Origin: Mycoplasma sp. CAG:776
Lineage (GTDB): Bacteria > Bacillota_I > Bacilli_A > RF39 > UBA660
Length of the DNA stretch: 38,232 nucleotides
Assembly (NCBI GenBank): GCA_000438195.1
Contig: FR903073.1
Span: forward strand, 5,752-43,983
Reading direction: 5' to 3'
Positions within the stretch are counted from its first letter, which is position 1. Each line of letters begins with the position of its first letter. The position numbers and the translations under genes were made by a program. Shown here piece after piece: positions 14,391-22,085 of this stretch. The notes below the pieces were generated by a model. The model ran no database searches. It was not told the DNA's origin and saw only the letters and a list, made by a program, of their open reading frames with translations.

Positions 14391-14612
14391 ATGCAAGTAA
14401 ACGTTTTAATGGAACTAAAAAAAGATAAAAGAATGTTAGATCTTTTGAAATATAATTCTTATTGGTTAAAAGATTTAAATCGTGATCCTACTAGTATTAA
14501 AAGATATAAAGAGAATATGAAGTCAAAATATCGTTTAAGAACTACAGACAAAATAAGTGATGCCATTGATAACATTGATATCATTAGTAATGTTTTAAGT
14601 GCTTTAAAATAA
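14391..14612 (+). CDS. ylbE: YlbE-like protein
   Basis: 73 residues from ATG 14391, 1 nt after the ylbD stop, with GAGGATTAAA as ribosome-binding site inside the ylbD end. The sequence fits the YlbE pattern: LLKYNSYWLKDLNRDPTSI near residue 18 (corresponding to the family's F/L-R-x-x-P-x-WYR-x-L-x-R-x-P) and a C-terminal helix starting TDKISDAIDNI. Small, soluble, of unknown function. Coupled to ylbD. The partnership with YlbD is the main support. Confidence 0.7.
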   Translation: MQVNVLMELKKDKRMLDLLKYNSYWLKDLNRDPTSIKRYKENMKSKYRLRTTDKISDAIDNIDIISNVLSALK

Positions 14613-14641
14613 TTGCTAAATAAAAATTAATTTGCTATACT
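14613..14641 (+). promoter_or_regulatory. promoter for the 14662 gene
   Basis: -35 TTGCTA (14613-14618), a 17-nt spacer, -10 TATACT (14636-14641), directly after the ylbE stop. Confidence 0.65.
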
Positions 14642-14661
14642 AACTTTAAGGAGGAATGAAT

Positions 14662-14958
14662 TTGACAGAATCAATAAGAACAGAACTTCAAAAAGAAAAA
14701 ACAGAATTAAGAAATGAAATTCTATTTCGAATTAAAACAGGAAATTTTAAGGAAGGTCTATACCCTTTAATTAAAAATATAATCCTAACAGAAAAAGAAA
14801 TAGAAGAAATATTTGCTTGTTGGCGAATGGAAGGAGAACAATCATTACTTTTCTTATATGGTATCATTTTGAGAACAAGAGATTTAGAGCAAATACAAAT
14901 TGCCGATAAATATTTAATAGGAACATATAAACAAGCAGAAGAAATGTTAAAGAAGTAG
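14662..14958 (+). CDS. small hypothetical helical protein
   Basis: 98 residues from TTG 14662. AAGGAGG (14648-14654) is 7 nt from this TTG but only 1 nt from an in-frame ATG at 14656, so the TTG start is favoured. Highly charged and helical; one Cys-Trp pair (IFACWRMEGEQSLLFLYG) lies in the middle; no membrane segment or signal peptide. I do not recognise a family. It has its own promoter and terminator, so it is an independent unit between ylbE and yqeG. Confidence 0.65.
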   Translation: MTESIRTELQKEKTELRNEILFRIKTGNFKEGLYPLIKNIILTEKEIEEIFACWRMEGEQSLLFLYGIILRTRDLEQIQIADKYLIGTYKQAEEMLKK

Positions 14959-14980
14959 ATAGATACTTCTTCTTTTTTTT
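14950..14980 (+). terminator. intrinsic terminator after the 14662 gene
   Basis: AAGAAGTA (14950-14957) pairs with TACTTCTT (14964-14971) around a 6-nt loop, followed by a T8 run. Confidence 0.85.
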
Positions 14981-15004
14981 GATATAATAACTTTGGTGAT
15001 GTAA

Positions 15005-15523
15005 ATGCAAAATTTTATTCCAGATATGTATCAAAAAAGTATCTATGATATTGATTATAAAAAATTAAAAGAAAAAGGAATTAAATGCTTATTATTTGAT
15101 TTAGACAACACTTTAGTTCCAGTAAATATAGACATACCAACTAAAAAAGTGAAAGAATTGTTTATGACTTTAGAACAAGACTTTAAAGTAATTATTATTT
15201 CAAATAGTGGCAAAAAAAGGTTAATTCCTTTTAAAGAGGGATTAAATGTAGATGTTTCGGCGTCTTCTCATAAACCATTTAAAAAGAAATATTTAAAAAT
15301 CATGAAGATATATAAATTTAAATATCATGAAATCGCTGCGATAGGGGATCAACTTTTAACCGATATTTATGGAGCTAATAGAGTGGGAATTACTTCTATT
15401 TTAATCAATCAAATTGGCGATTATGAAAAATTTTGTACAAAAATCAATCGTTTTTTAGAAGGTTTTATTCGTCGAAGATTAGAAAAAAAAGAAATTTTAA
15501 TAAAAGGAGAATACTATGAATAA
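15005..15523 (+). CDS. yqeG: YqeG-family HAD-IIIA phosphatase
   Basis: 172 residues from ATG 15005 (GGTGAT upstream). HAD motif I is LLFDLDNTLVPVN (about 30-42) with the two catalytic Asp. Motif II is the Ser in IIISNSG (about 62-68). Motif III is the Lys in SSHKPFKKKY (about 91), and motif IV is AIGDQLLTDIYGANR (about 116-130). This matches the YqeG phosphatase family of Bacillota, whose substrate is unsettled. It overlaps yqeH by 8 nt, the classic yqeG-yqeH order, and so belongs to the yqeG-yqeH-mutL transcript. Confidence 0.92.
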   Translation: MQNFIPDMYQKSIYDIDYKKLKEKGIKCLLFDLDNTLVPVNIDIPTKKVKELFMTLEQDFKVIIISNSGKKRLIPFKEGLNVDVSASSHKPFKKKYLKIMKIYKFKYHEIAAIGDQLLTDIYGANRVGITSILINQIGDYEKFCTKINRFLEGFIRRRLEKKEILIKGEYYE

Positions 15524-16448
15524 AATATGTTTAGGATGTGGAAAAATCCTTCAGAACACTAATGAAAATAATTGGGGATATACCCCAAATTTAAAAAATA
15601 ATTATTGTAAACGTTGTTTTCGACTAAAAAATTATGGTGAGAAAAAAGAGGATATGATTGATGAAAAAAGTATTATAAAGAAAGTAAATAAGGGGATAGG
15701 AATTGCTTTTTTTCTAATAGATTTTCTAAATATCAATCAAGAAACCATTAATTTATTTAAAGAAATTAAACTTACAAAAGTTTTAGTAATAAGTAAGAGT
15801 GATACTTTAAGAAAAGAAATGAAATTGGAAAAAATAAAAAAATGGTTAAAAAAAGTATATAAAATTGAAGAACCTATTTTATTTATCAATCATAAAGAGA
15901 ATTTGACCTCTAATAACATTTTTAAAATAATGGACGAAAAAAAATGTAAGATAGCTTATATTATGGGAATTACAAATGCTGGGAAAAGTACTTTTATCAA
16001 TAAAATATTAAAGAAATATGGTATAAAAAAAGAAATATTAGCAAGCAATAAACCAAATACAACTTTAGATTTTATCAAAATAAAAATTGGAGATTATATC
16101 ATATATGACACTCCCGGATTTTCTTATCAAAACGAAAATTTAAATATTATAACAAAAGAATTAAAACCCATAACGTATCAAATAAAACCCAATACATTAG
16201 TTAATATCCATAATATTTATAAATTTTATTTTACAGAATCAAATAAGATTACTATTTATACTACACCTATAGAAATCAAAAGAGAGTACAAAAAAATAGA
16301 AGAAAAATTATTTCCAATAAAGATTAAAACAAATGAAGACATTGTAATGCCAGGGATAGGTTATATCAATATAAAAGAAGAAACAACGATTTTAAGTAAT
16401 ATTAATAATTTAGAGGTAAGATTAGATTTGAGTGGTGATTATGAGTAA
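15516..16448 (+). CDS. yqeH: YqeH-type circularly permuted ribosome-assembly GTPase
   Basis: 310 residues. The N-terminal treble-clef zinc finger has Cys5, Cys8, Cys31 and Cys34 (CLGC and CKRC). The GTPase motifs come in permuted order: G4 as SKSD (about 92), then G1 as GITNAGKST (about 152-160), then G2-like NTTLD, then G3 as DTPG (about 195). That order is diagnostic of YqeH/YlqF-type GTPases. YqeH helps 30S subunit maturation. The GGAG ribosome-binding site lies within yqeG. The protein is somewhat shorter than the ~365 residues of Bacillus YqeH, mostly at the C-terminus. Its last codons overlap the start of mutL. Confidence 0.93.
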   Translation: MNKICLGCGKILQNTNENNWGYTPNLKNNYCKRCFRLKNYGEKKEDMIDEKSIIKKVNKGIGIAFFLIDFLNINQETINLFKEIKLTKVLVISKSDTLRKEMKLEKIKKWLKKVYKIEEPILFINHKENLTSNNIFKIMDEKKCKIAYIMGITNAGKSTFINKILKKYGIKKEILASNKPNTTLDFIKIKIGDYIIYDTPGFSYQNENLNIITKELKPITYQIKPNTLVNIHNIYKFYFTESNKITIYTTPIEIKREYKKIEEKLFPIKIKTNEDIVMPGIGYINIKEETTILSNINNLEVRLDLSGDYE

Positions 16449-18207
16449 AATACATGTAATGAGTGAGACATTAGCTAATAAAATATCAGCCGGAGAAGTT
16501 GTCGAAAGATGTTCAAGTATCGTAAAAGAATTAGTCGAAAATAGTATTGATGCGGGAGCAAGTGAAATAAAAATAGAGCTATTAAAAGGCGGATTAGAAA
16601 GCATTAAAGTAACTGATAATGGTAGTGGAATGGATAAAGAAGATGCTATACTTGCTTTTGGAAGGCATGCTACAAGTAAATTACTTCGAGATGATGATTT
16701 GTTTTTCATAGATACAATGGGATTTCGAGGTGAAGCTCTTCCATCTATAGCTAGTGTATCAGAAGTAATATTAAAAACTAGTGATGGATCATCTTCTACT
16801 CTTATTCATATCAAAGGAGGCGAAGTATTAGAAAATACAGTAGGCGATTTACGAACAGGTACATCAATTACTGTTACAAATCTGTTTTATAATACTCCAG
16901 CTCGTTTAAAGTATTTAAAATCAGAAAATACTGAAAATTATAATTCTGTAAATTTAATTGAAAAACTAGCTTTAGCTCATCCTGATATTAAATTTACTTT
17001 AATGAATAATGAAAAAATTATTGTAAAAACAAGTGGTTCTGATAATTTGTTAAAAACTATTCATGAAATTTATGGCTTAAATGTTTCTAATAAAATGTTA
17101 GAATTTAAAAATAGTAATAATGATTTTGATATTTATGGTTATATATGTAAACCAGAGATACTGCGTTCTAACCGCAATGACTTAAATACCTTTGTAAATG
17201 ATCGAGTAATAAGAAATGGAGATATTAATAAAGCCATAAATGATGCTTATCATACTTATAAACCAGATGGTAAATATCCTGTTGTTATTTTAAAAATTAA
17301 TACGGATCCTACTTTAGTAGATGTAAACATTCATCCAACCAAACAAGATGTTAAAATTAGTAAAAGTATGGAGCTATATGATTTAATATATACAACTATT
17401 AAAGATACGCTTTATAATAACTTATTAATCCCCAATGCTTTAAAAGAAGAGAGTGTAAATATTATTAAGGATAGTGTAATTGCAGATATTGTTTCTTCTA
17501 TGGCCAAAAAAGAAGAAGAACCAATTCAAACAGAGTTAAACTTTCAAGTGGATATTAACGAAAAGCAAAATGCAACGAAAATAAAAACAAATGAAGAATT
17601 GGTAGTAAATAAAGAAATGAAAAACTTTGTGTTATATCCTGTAGGCTTAGCTTTAGGAACATATATTATTGCTCAAAATGAAGAGGGAATATTCTTAATT
17701 GATCAGCATGCTGCTCAAGAAAGAGTAAATTATGAACGTTACCTAAACTCTTTAAGGAAGAAAGAAATTACGACAACTAATCTTTTAATTCCAATAACAA
17801 TTGAATTATCAGCATCTGATTTTCTAATACTAAAGGAAAACTTAAGTATTTTAACGAATATGGGATTTATTATTGAAGAGTTTGGAGTTAATACATTTGT
17901 AATTAAAGGACATCCTACTTGGATTTTACAAGACTATGAAGAAGAAAGTATTCGTAAAATTATCGATTTAGTAATTTCGGTAAAAGATAAATTTGACCCA
18001 ATTAAGTTCAACGATCATCTAGCAGCCACTCTAGCATGTAAAATGAGTATTAAAGCCAATATGCGAATTAGTCATGAAGCTCAAGAAGAATTATTAAATG
18101 AATTAGTCATGTGTGATAATCCTTATAATTGCCCTCATGGTAGACCAACTATTATTAAGTTTAGTATTTATGATTTAGAAAAAATGTTTAAACGAATTAT
18201 GAATTAA
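16441..18207 (+). CDS. mutL: DNA mismatch repair protein MutL (nicking endonuclease type)
   Basis: 588 residues from ATG 16441 (GGTGAT upstream, 8-nt overlap with yqeH). The GHKL ATPase domain has the catalytic and nucleotide-binding motifs IAGEVV-like ISAGEVVERCSSIVKELVEN, DAGA, TDNGSGM, FGRHATSK and GFRGEALPSIASV. The C-terminal endonuclease domain shows DQHAAQERVNYE (the DQHAxxExxxxE metal site), ACKMSIKANM and CPHGRPT. MutL is therefore of the self-nicking kind found in bacteria lacking MutH. mutS, usually the upstream partner in Bacillota, is not next to it; yqeH takes its place. Confidence 0.97.
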   Translation: MSKIHVMSETLANKISAGEVVERCSSIVKELVENSIDAGASEIKIELLKGGLESIKVTDNGSGMDKEDAILAFGRHATSKLLRDDDLFFIDTMGFRGEALPSIASVSEVILKTSDGSSSTLIHIKGGEVLENTVGDLRTGTSITVTNLFYNTPARLKYLKSENTENYNSVNLIEKLALAHPDIKFTLMNNEKIIVKTSGSDNLLKTIHEIYGLNVSNKMLEFKNSNNDFDIYGYICKPEILRSNRNDLNTFVNDRVIRNGDINKAINDAYHTYKPDGKYPVVILKINTDPTLVDVNIHPTKQDVKISKSMELYDLIYTTIKDTLYNNLLIPNALKEESVNIIKDSVIADIVSSMAKKEEEPIQTELNFQVDINEKQNATKIKTNEELVVNKEMKNFVLYPVGLALGTYIIAQNEEGIFLIDQHAAQERVNYERYLNSLRKKEITTTNLLIPITIELSASDFLILKENLSILTNMGFIIEEFGVNTFVIKGHPTWILQDYEEESIRKIIDLVISVKDKFDPIKFNDHLAATLACKMSIKANMRISHEAQEELLNELVMCDNPYNCPHGRPTIIKFSIYDLEKMFKRIMN

Positions 18208-18215
18208 ATAACTTT

Positions 18216-18244
18216 TTGACAAAGTAGTAATAATATGATAGCAT
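18216..18244 (+). promoter_or_regulatory. promoter for the 18273 gene
   Basis: Consensus -35 TTGACA (18216-18221), a 17-nt spacer, -10 TAGCAT (18239-18244). Confidence 0.6.
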
Positions 18245-18272
18245 ATATATACCTAATTAAGGGGGAATTGCA

Positions 18273-18974
18273 ATGAACATAGATTATATCGAATTAACGG
18301 ATATGACATTAGTTACGGATGAAAAAGGAAATATTAAAAGAATAGAAAATACTGATAATACCAAAGATATATTAATTGCTGAAAATAAAGTAGAAAGTTT
18401 AGAAGATACTATTAGTGAGTTAGAAACAAAATTAGATAAAAGTAAGTTTGGGTTTTATCTTATAATGCTTATCGTATCTCTTTTACTAGGAGGTCTCAGT
18501 TTGAGTATAAGCTTTTGGGGGATAAGCGCTTCATTGCTACCTAATTGTTTGGTAATTTCTGAATTGGGATTAACATGCTTAGTAGGGAGTATTGCTTTTT
18601 TTACCATGGGCTTTGAACAGATCTTAGAATTAAAAAAAATTTATAGTGAAAAAAAAGGACTTAAAAAAACAATAGCAGTATTAAAAGCTCATCTAGATGG
18701 GAAAAGAAAAGAATTGGAAAGAATAAAAAATGCAAAATTAACTCCTATAGAAACTAAGACATCTCAAATTACTCATATCGAAGAAACAATAGAACTTCTA
18801 AAATTTAAAAAGTATTTAGTAGCGATGAAATATTATAGCACTAAGCTTGCTAAATTAAAAAGAATGAATAAACAGGAATTAGAAGAATACTTATCTGTGT
18901 TAGATAATCCAGAAATTGAAACTGATATTAATATGATTCTGTCAAGAACTCCAAACCCAAATAAAAATTCTTAA
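18273..18974 (+). CDS. hypothetical two-TM membrane protein with flanking coiled coils
   Basis: 233 residues. A heptad-rich helix (about 32-58) precedes two membrane segments at about 60-84 and 92-115, separated by a short loop. A second long charged helix (about 117-150) and a helical C-terminal part follow. Both ends would lie on the same side, most likely the cytoplasm. I recognise no family. AAGGGGG lies about 7 nt before the ATG. It has its own consensus promoter and a strong terminator, so it is monocistronic. Confidence 0.7.
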   Translation: MNIDYIELTDMTLVTDEKGNIKRIENTDNTKDILIAENKVESLEDTISELETKLDKSKFGFYLIMLIVSLLLGGLSLSISFWGISASLLPNCLVISELGLTCLVGSIAFFTMGFEQILELKKIYSEKKGLKKTIAVLKAHLDGKRKELERIKNAKLTPIETKTSQITHIEETIELLKFKKYLVAMKYYSTKLAKLKRMNKQELEEYLSVLDNPEIETDINMILSRTPNPNKNS

Positions 18975-19004
18975 AAATTTACTTTACTGAAAGTAAATTT
19001 TTTT
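18975..19004 (+). terminator. intrinsic terminator after the 18273 gene
   Basis: An 11-bp stem AAATTTACTTT (18975-18985) with AAAGTAAATTT (18990-19000), 4-nt loop, T run. Confidence 0.85.
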
Positions 19005-19005
19005 C

Positions 19006-19034
19006 TTGTTTAAAAGAGCATTTTATCATATAAT
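19006..19034 (+). promoter_or_regulatory. promoter for the tandem XRE genes
   Basis: -35 TTGTTT (19006-19011), a 17-nt spacer, consensus -10 TATAAT (19029-19034). The leader to the ATG at 19124 is about 80 nt and carries the inverted repeat at 19059. Confidence 0.6.
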
Positions 19035-19058
19035 AATATAGTAGATAAACATAAAAAA

Positions 19059-19071
19059 GAAGTATTACTTC
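19059..19071 (+). repeat. inverted repeat GAAGT-ATT-ACTTC in the XRE leader
   Basis: Same arms, and similar flanking bases (AAA before, CAYARTAAA after), as the element at 9535-9547 ahead of the surface-protein gene. It may be a shared protein-binding site or an RNA hairpin. Confidence 0.45.
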
Positions 19072-19123
19072 ATAGTAAAAAATCTCACAACCTAGTACAA
19101 TAATAGTGGAGAGTGAATAAGGA

Positions 19124-19369
19124 ATGACGACATTTAAAAGAGATTTTACTTTTAGAGATAATATAATTGAAGTAGTAGCAAGAAATGTAAGAAAATATCG
19201 TAAAATGGCAGGTATAACTCAAGAACAATTAGCAACGGATATTGGCATATCTAATGATTTTTTAAGAAGATTTGAAACAACCTTTGGTAAAGAAGGAATG
19301 AGTTTAAATACTCTTTATAAAATATCTATAGTCTTAAACGTATCAATGGAAAAATTTTTTGAAGAATAA
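19124..19369 (+). CDS. small XRE-family HTH protein, copy 1 of a tandem pair
   Basis: 81 residues. After a short head, residues about 18-78 form a Cro/C1-type HTH: NVRKYRKMAGITQEQLATDI, then SNDFLRRFET and a SLNTLYKISIVLNVSMEKFF tail. It has no sensor or multimerisation domain beyond the HTH. It is a clear relative of the next gene (shared NVRKYRK and LYKIS-VLN-S--KFF). The start ATG follows GTGGAGAG at about 11 nt with AAGG closer. Probably a DNA-binding regulator; target unknown, with the GAAGT..ACTTC repeats as one candidate. Confidence 0.75.
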   Translation: MTTFKRDFTFRDNIIEVVARNVRKYRKMAGITQEQLATDIGISNDFLRRFETTFGKEGMSLNTLYKISIVLNVSMEKFFEE

Positions 19370-19372
19370 TAC

Positions 19373-19401
19373 TTTATAAAATAAAAAAATAAGTGTACAA
19401 T
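19373..19401 (+). promoter_or_regulatory. possible promoter for the second XRE gene, with GTGTAC direct repeat
   Basis: -35 TTTATA (19373-19378), a 17-nt spacer, -10 TACAAT (19396-19401). GTGTAC occurs at 19393 and again at 19411, the second copy overlapping the ribosome-binding site; it may be an operator. Confidence 0.4.
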
Positions 19402-19418
19402 ATAGATGAGGTGTACTT

Positions 19419-19661
19419 ATGAGTAGAAATTTTGAATTTAATCCCGAAATGTATAAAATTGTAGCTAAAAACGTAAGAAAATATCGTAAAGAAAAAAATT
19501 TAACGATTGATGAATTATGCAAGTATGCTGAAATTAAAAAGGAATTTTTGCAAAACTTTGAACTTGCTGATACCAATATGGCTATTTCTATTTATGATTT
19601 ATACAAAATAAGTGTAATTTTAAATACCAGTATAGACAAGTTTTTCATAGAAGAAGACTAG
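19419..19661 (+). CDS. small XRE-family HTH protein, copy 2 of a tandem pair
   Basis: 80 residues, paralogous to the preceding gene over its whole length: KNVRKYRKEKNLTIDELCKY for the first helices, EFLQNFELADTNMAIS in the middle, and DLYKISVILNTSIDKFFIEE at the end. The recognition helix differs clearly from copy 1 (EIKKEFLQNF against GISNDFLRRF), so the two probably bind different sequences or form heterodimers. GAGGTG stands about 7 nt before the ATG. A weak palindromic terminator (AAGACTAGTCTT then T7) overlaps the stop. Confidence 0.75.
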   Translation: MSRNFEFNPEMYKIVAKNVRKYRKEKNLTIDELCKYAEIKKEFLQNFELADTNMAISIYDLYKISVILNTSIDKFFIEED

Positions 19662-19802
19662 TCTTTTTTTATCTTATAGAGAAATTTATAAATATATTAT
19701 TATGTTAATTATTTTTGAAAAAATAATTGTAAAAGCAAACAAACATAAAAATAATTATTCTTATTAAACATGTTAAAATATATTAATAAAAAGGAGTTAA
19801 TT

Positions 19803-20213
19803 ATGTTGGAAGTAAATTTATATAACTTAGGATACTGTGATGAATCAGAATATACAAGAGTAGTATGCGTAAGTCGTTATCAAGGAAAATTTGTTTTTTG
19901 CTTTAATAAAAAAAGAAATGGCTGGGAAATTCCAGGAGGACATATAGAGGAAGGCGAAACTTGGCAAGATGCTGTCAAAAGAGAAATGTATGAAGAAACA
20001 GGAGCTACTAAAATTAATGTTATACCTATTAGTGTTTATAAAATTAGTACATTTGCACTTTTATGCTTTTGCGAAATATTAGAAATGGAAAAATTGCCAG
20101 AAGAATATGAAATGTCGGATATACTATTTTTAGAAGATTTGCCAGACAATTTAACTTATCATGATACATTTAAATTATATTTTAAAACAGTAAAAGAAAA
20201 AATAGAAATTTAG
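19803..20213 (+). CDS. Nudix hydrolase (MutT/YtkD-like)
   Basis: 136 residues from ATG 19803; AAGGAG lies 7 nt upstream, and the ATG at 19770 would place that site inside the coding region. The Nudix box is complete: GGHIEEGETWQDAVKREMYEETGA (about 43-66) with the REx2EE metal site as REMYEE. These enzymes cleave nucleoside-diphosphate-linked substrates. The short size and EIPGGHIEEGET core suggest a MutT/YtkD-type nucleotide-pool cleaner, but the substrate cannot be fixed by sequence. An upstream TGTTAAAAT resembles an extended -10. Confidence 0.85.
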   Translation: MLEVNLYNLGYCDESEYTRVVCVSRYQGKFVFCFNKKRNGWEIPGGHIEEGETWQDAVKREMYEETGATKINVIPISVYKISTFALLCFCEILEMEKLPEEYEMSDILFLEDLPDNLTYHDTFKLYFKTVKEKIEI

Positions 20214-20349
20214 AAAATTAGAAATAATTTGCATAGAAATTATATTTTATATTCTACAATTTTGATAAATAATATATATTCTAACCTAAGTACCTTTTTG
20301 CTATTTTATAGCTATTTTAAAAAATTCTTTTTATAAACTTCGATGAGTT

Positions 20350-20378
20350 TTTACCTGTTTTAGTTTTTTTGATATAAT
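20350..20378 (+). promoter_or_regulatory. promoter for the frameshifted Nudix gene
   Basis: -35 TTTACC (20350-20355), a 17-nt spacer, consensus -10 TATAAT (20373-20378), followed by AGAGAGGTGAG and the ATG at 20398. Confidence 0.65.
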
Positions 20379-20397
20379 TTTTAAGAGAGGTGAGAAA

Positions 20398-20846
20398 ATG
20401 GAGAAAAAAGAGTTTAGGCAGTATGGTGCTTATGGAATTATAATAAAAGATGATAAAATTCTTTTAATTAAAAAAATGGAGAACCATATGATGGAAAGTT
20501 AGATTTGCCGGGTGGAACTATTGAATTTCATGAAAAACCAGAAAATACTTTAAAGAGGGAATTACTAGAAGAAGTAGGAATTAAAGTTAAGGATTTCAAA
20601 TTATTTGATGTTGATTCTGTTGATTTTGAATGGGAATTTAATAATTTACTAATTGATGGACATCATGTTGGGATATTCTATGAAGTTCTAGAGTTTGAAA
20701 ATAATAAACAATCTTCATTAAAAGTAGATGAAGTAAATGATGATTCGTTAGGAGCTGAATTTTATTCAATTAAAGAATTAAATAAAGTTGATTTATCTTT
20801 GATTAGTTTATTAGAATTAGAGAAAATGGGTTATAAATTAAAATAG
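20398..20846 (+). pseudogene. Nudix hydrolase interrupted by a one-base deletion in an A7 run
   Basis: ATG 20398, with a promoter and ribosome-binding site, opens MEKKEFRQYGAYGIIIKDDKI and stops at TAG 20500 after reading the A7 run at 20470-20476 in the wrong frame. One added A would continue as LIKKNGEPYDGKLDLPGG into the long frame that runs to 20846. That frame carries a complete Nudix box, GGTIEFHEKPENTLKRELLEEVGI, with the metal site RELLEE. Everything else is intact, so the change is recent or a sequencing error in a homopolymer. Unlike the neighbour at 19803 it resembles the ADP-ribose/MutT-like group with an LPGGTIE core; substrate unknown. Confidence 0.75.
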
Positions 20847-20984
20847 AATTATAAAAAAGATATTAAATAAATGAGTTAGAAATAGAATTAAATATATAGT
20901 TACAGGGATTTTAAAACATATTACAAAAAAAGTGCCAATCATATTTATTTACAAGAAAAATATACTTTATTAGGAAGTGAAAAA

Positions 20985-21680
20985 ATGTTTCTAAGTTTAT
21001 TAAATCTTGTAAAAGATATGTTATTATTTACCGGAAGCTATTCCAATCAAGTTTTTCCTGAACCATTAAGTAGCGAAGAAGAAGAACTAATGATTACTAA
21101 AATGTTAAATGGAGATAAGGAAGCAAGAAACACATTAATAGAGCATAATTTAAGATTAGTAGCTCATATAGTGAAAAAGTTTGATAATGGTAAATTAGAT
21201 ACTGATGATTTAATTAGTATTGGTACGATTGGTTTAATTAAAGGAATTGATTCCTATCAAAAAAGTAAAGCAACAAAAATAACAACATATGCAGCAAGAT
21301 GCATTGAAAACGAGATATTGATGCATTTTAGAAGTAATAAAAAAATAGCCAATACTATAAGTTTAAATGATTCCATTGGCTTTGATAAAGATGGGAATGA
21401 AGTTAGCTTAATTGAAATTATTAAAGACGATTCTAAAGATATTGCTGATATTCTTCATTTAAAAGATAGTATTTCTCTTTTAAAAAAATATTTTCATGTT
21501 TTAACACCCAGAGAACAAGAAATATTAGTTAAAAGATATGGCTTATTAAAAGAAGATGAACATACTCAAAAAGAAATAGCTCATGATTTAAAAATATCTA
21601 GGAGTTATGTTTCTCGAATTGAAAAGAGGGCACTATCAAAAGTTTTAAGAGAATTTATGAAAAGCAATCAAGATTTATAA
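20985..21680 (+). CDS. sigK: RNA polymerase sporulation sigma factor sigma-K
   Basis: 231 residues. The first about 19 residues are hydrophobic (FLSLLNLVKDMLLF), matching the cleavable pro-sequence of pro-sigma-K. Then comes VFPEPLSSEEEE, a sigma-K-specific stretch. Region 2 carries NLRLVAHIVKKF, DLISIGTIGLIKGIDSY and TYAARCIENEILMHFRS. Region 4 carries LTPREQEILVKRYGL and TQKEIAHDLKISRSYVSRIE. It drives late mother-cell genes such as coat proteins. The reading frame is continuous, so no skin-like element splits it. GGAAGTG precedes the ATG. In this window the YjcZ-like pair at 2950 has a promoter of the expected type. Confidence 0.93.
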   Translation: MFLSLLNLVKDMLLFTGSYSNQVFPEPLSSEEEELMITKMLNGDKEARNTLIEHNLRLVAHIVKKFDNGKLDTDDLISIGTIGLIKGIDSYQKSKATKITTYAARCIENEILMHFRSNKKIANTISLNDSIGFDKDGNEVSLIEIIKDDSKDIADILHLKDSISLLKKYFHVLTPREQEILVKRYGLLKEDEHTQKEIAHDLKISRSYVSRIEKRALSKVLREFMKSNQDL

Positions 21681-21709
21681 TTTACAAACGAAAAAAATTG
21701 TTTTACAAT
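21681..21709 (+). promoter_or_regulatory. promoter for the 21729 gene
   Basis: -35 TTTACA (21681-21686), a 17-nt spacer, -10 TACAAT (21704-21709), immediately after the sigK stop; AGGAGG follows. Confidence 0.6.
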
Positions 21710-21728
21710 TAAATTAGGAGGTAATATT

Positions 21729-22031
21729 ATGCGTACATTAAAAAATTATTGTTTATCATTAATATTAGATAAGGATGCTGCTCTAAGGATAGATGCAAAT
21801 GAATACCAAACAGTAATAACAGCCTTAGCGACTAATAATCATGTCGAAGAGATTTGTAGTTATATATTACAGGCAGTTGAGGCTTATTATTTAAGTAAGA
21901 GAATAACACCTAGTGATAATGCAATATTATCTATTTTAACTACAGAATTTTGTGTTGATCGAGCTTATGAATATTTAATGTTTTTACAAAATGATCATGA
22001 ATATGCCCATGAATGTGAATTAACAAGGTAA
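21729..22031 (+). CDS. small hypothetical helical protein
   Basis: 100 residues with five Cys scattered (positions about 8, 43, 75, 96), helical, no signal peptide, no membrane segment. AGGAGG lies 7 nt before the ATG, so it should be well translated. I recognise no family. It stands alone between sigK and gltX with its own promoter and terminator. Confidence 0.65.
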   Translation: MRTLKNYCLSLILDKDAALRIDANEYQTVITALATNNHVEEICSYILQAVEAYYLSKRITPSDNAILSILTTEFCVDRAYEYLMFLQNDHEYAHECELTR

Positions 22032-22048
22032 AACCTTGCTTTTTTTTC
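22024..22048 (+). terminator. intrinsic terminator after the 21729 gene
   Basis: CAAGGT (22024-22029) pairs with ACCTTG (22033-22038) around AAA; a T8 run follows. It overlaps the stop codon and the -35 of the gltX promoter. Confidence 0.75.
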
Positions 22049-22064
22049 TTCTTTCAAGTAAAAT
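22036..22064 (+). promoter_or_regulatory. promoter for gltX
   Basis: -35 TTGCTT (22036-22041), a 17-nt spacer, -10 TAAAAT (22059-22064). The -35 is embedded in the upstream terminator. Confidence 0.5.
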
Positions 22065-22085
22065 AATATTAGAAAAGAGGTTATT

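Noticed and set aside
20847..20984. Sporulation-type promoter directly ahead of sigK
   Set aside because: CATATT-type strings occur (20917, 20939), but none has a matching -35 and the right third part of the -10.
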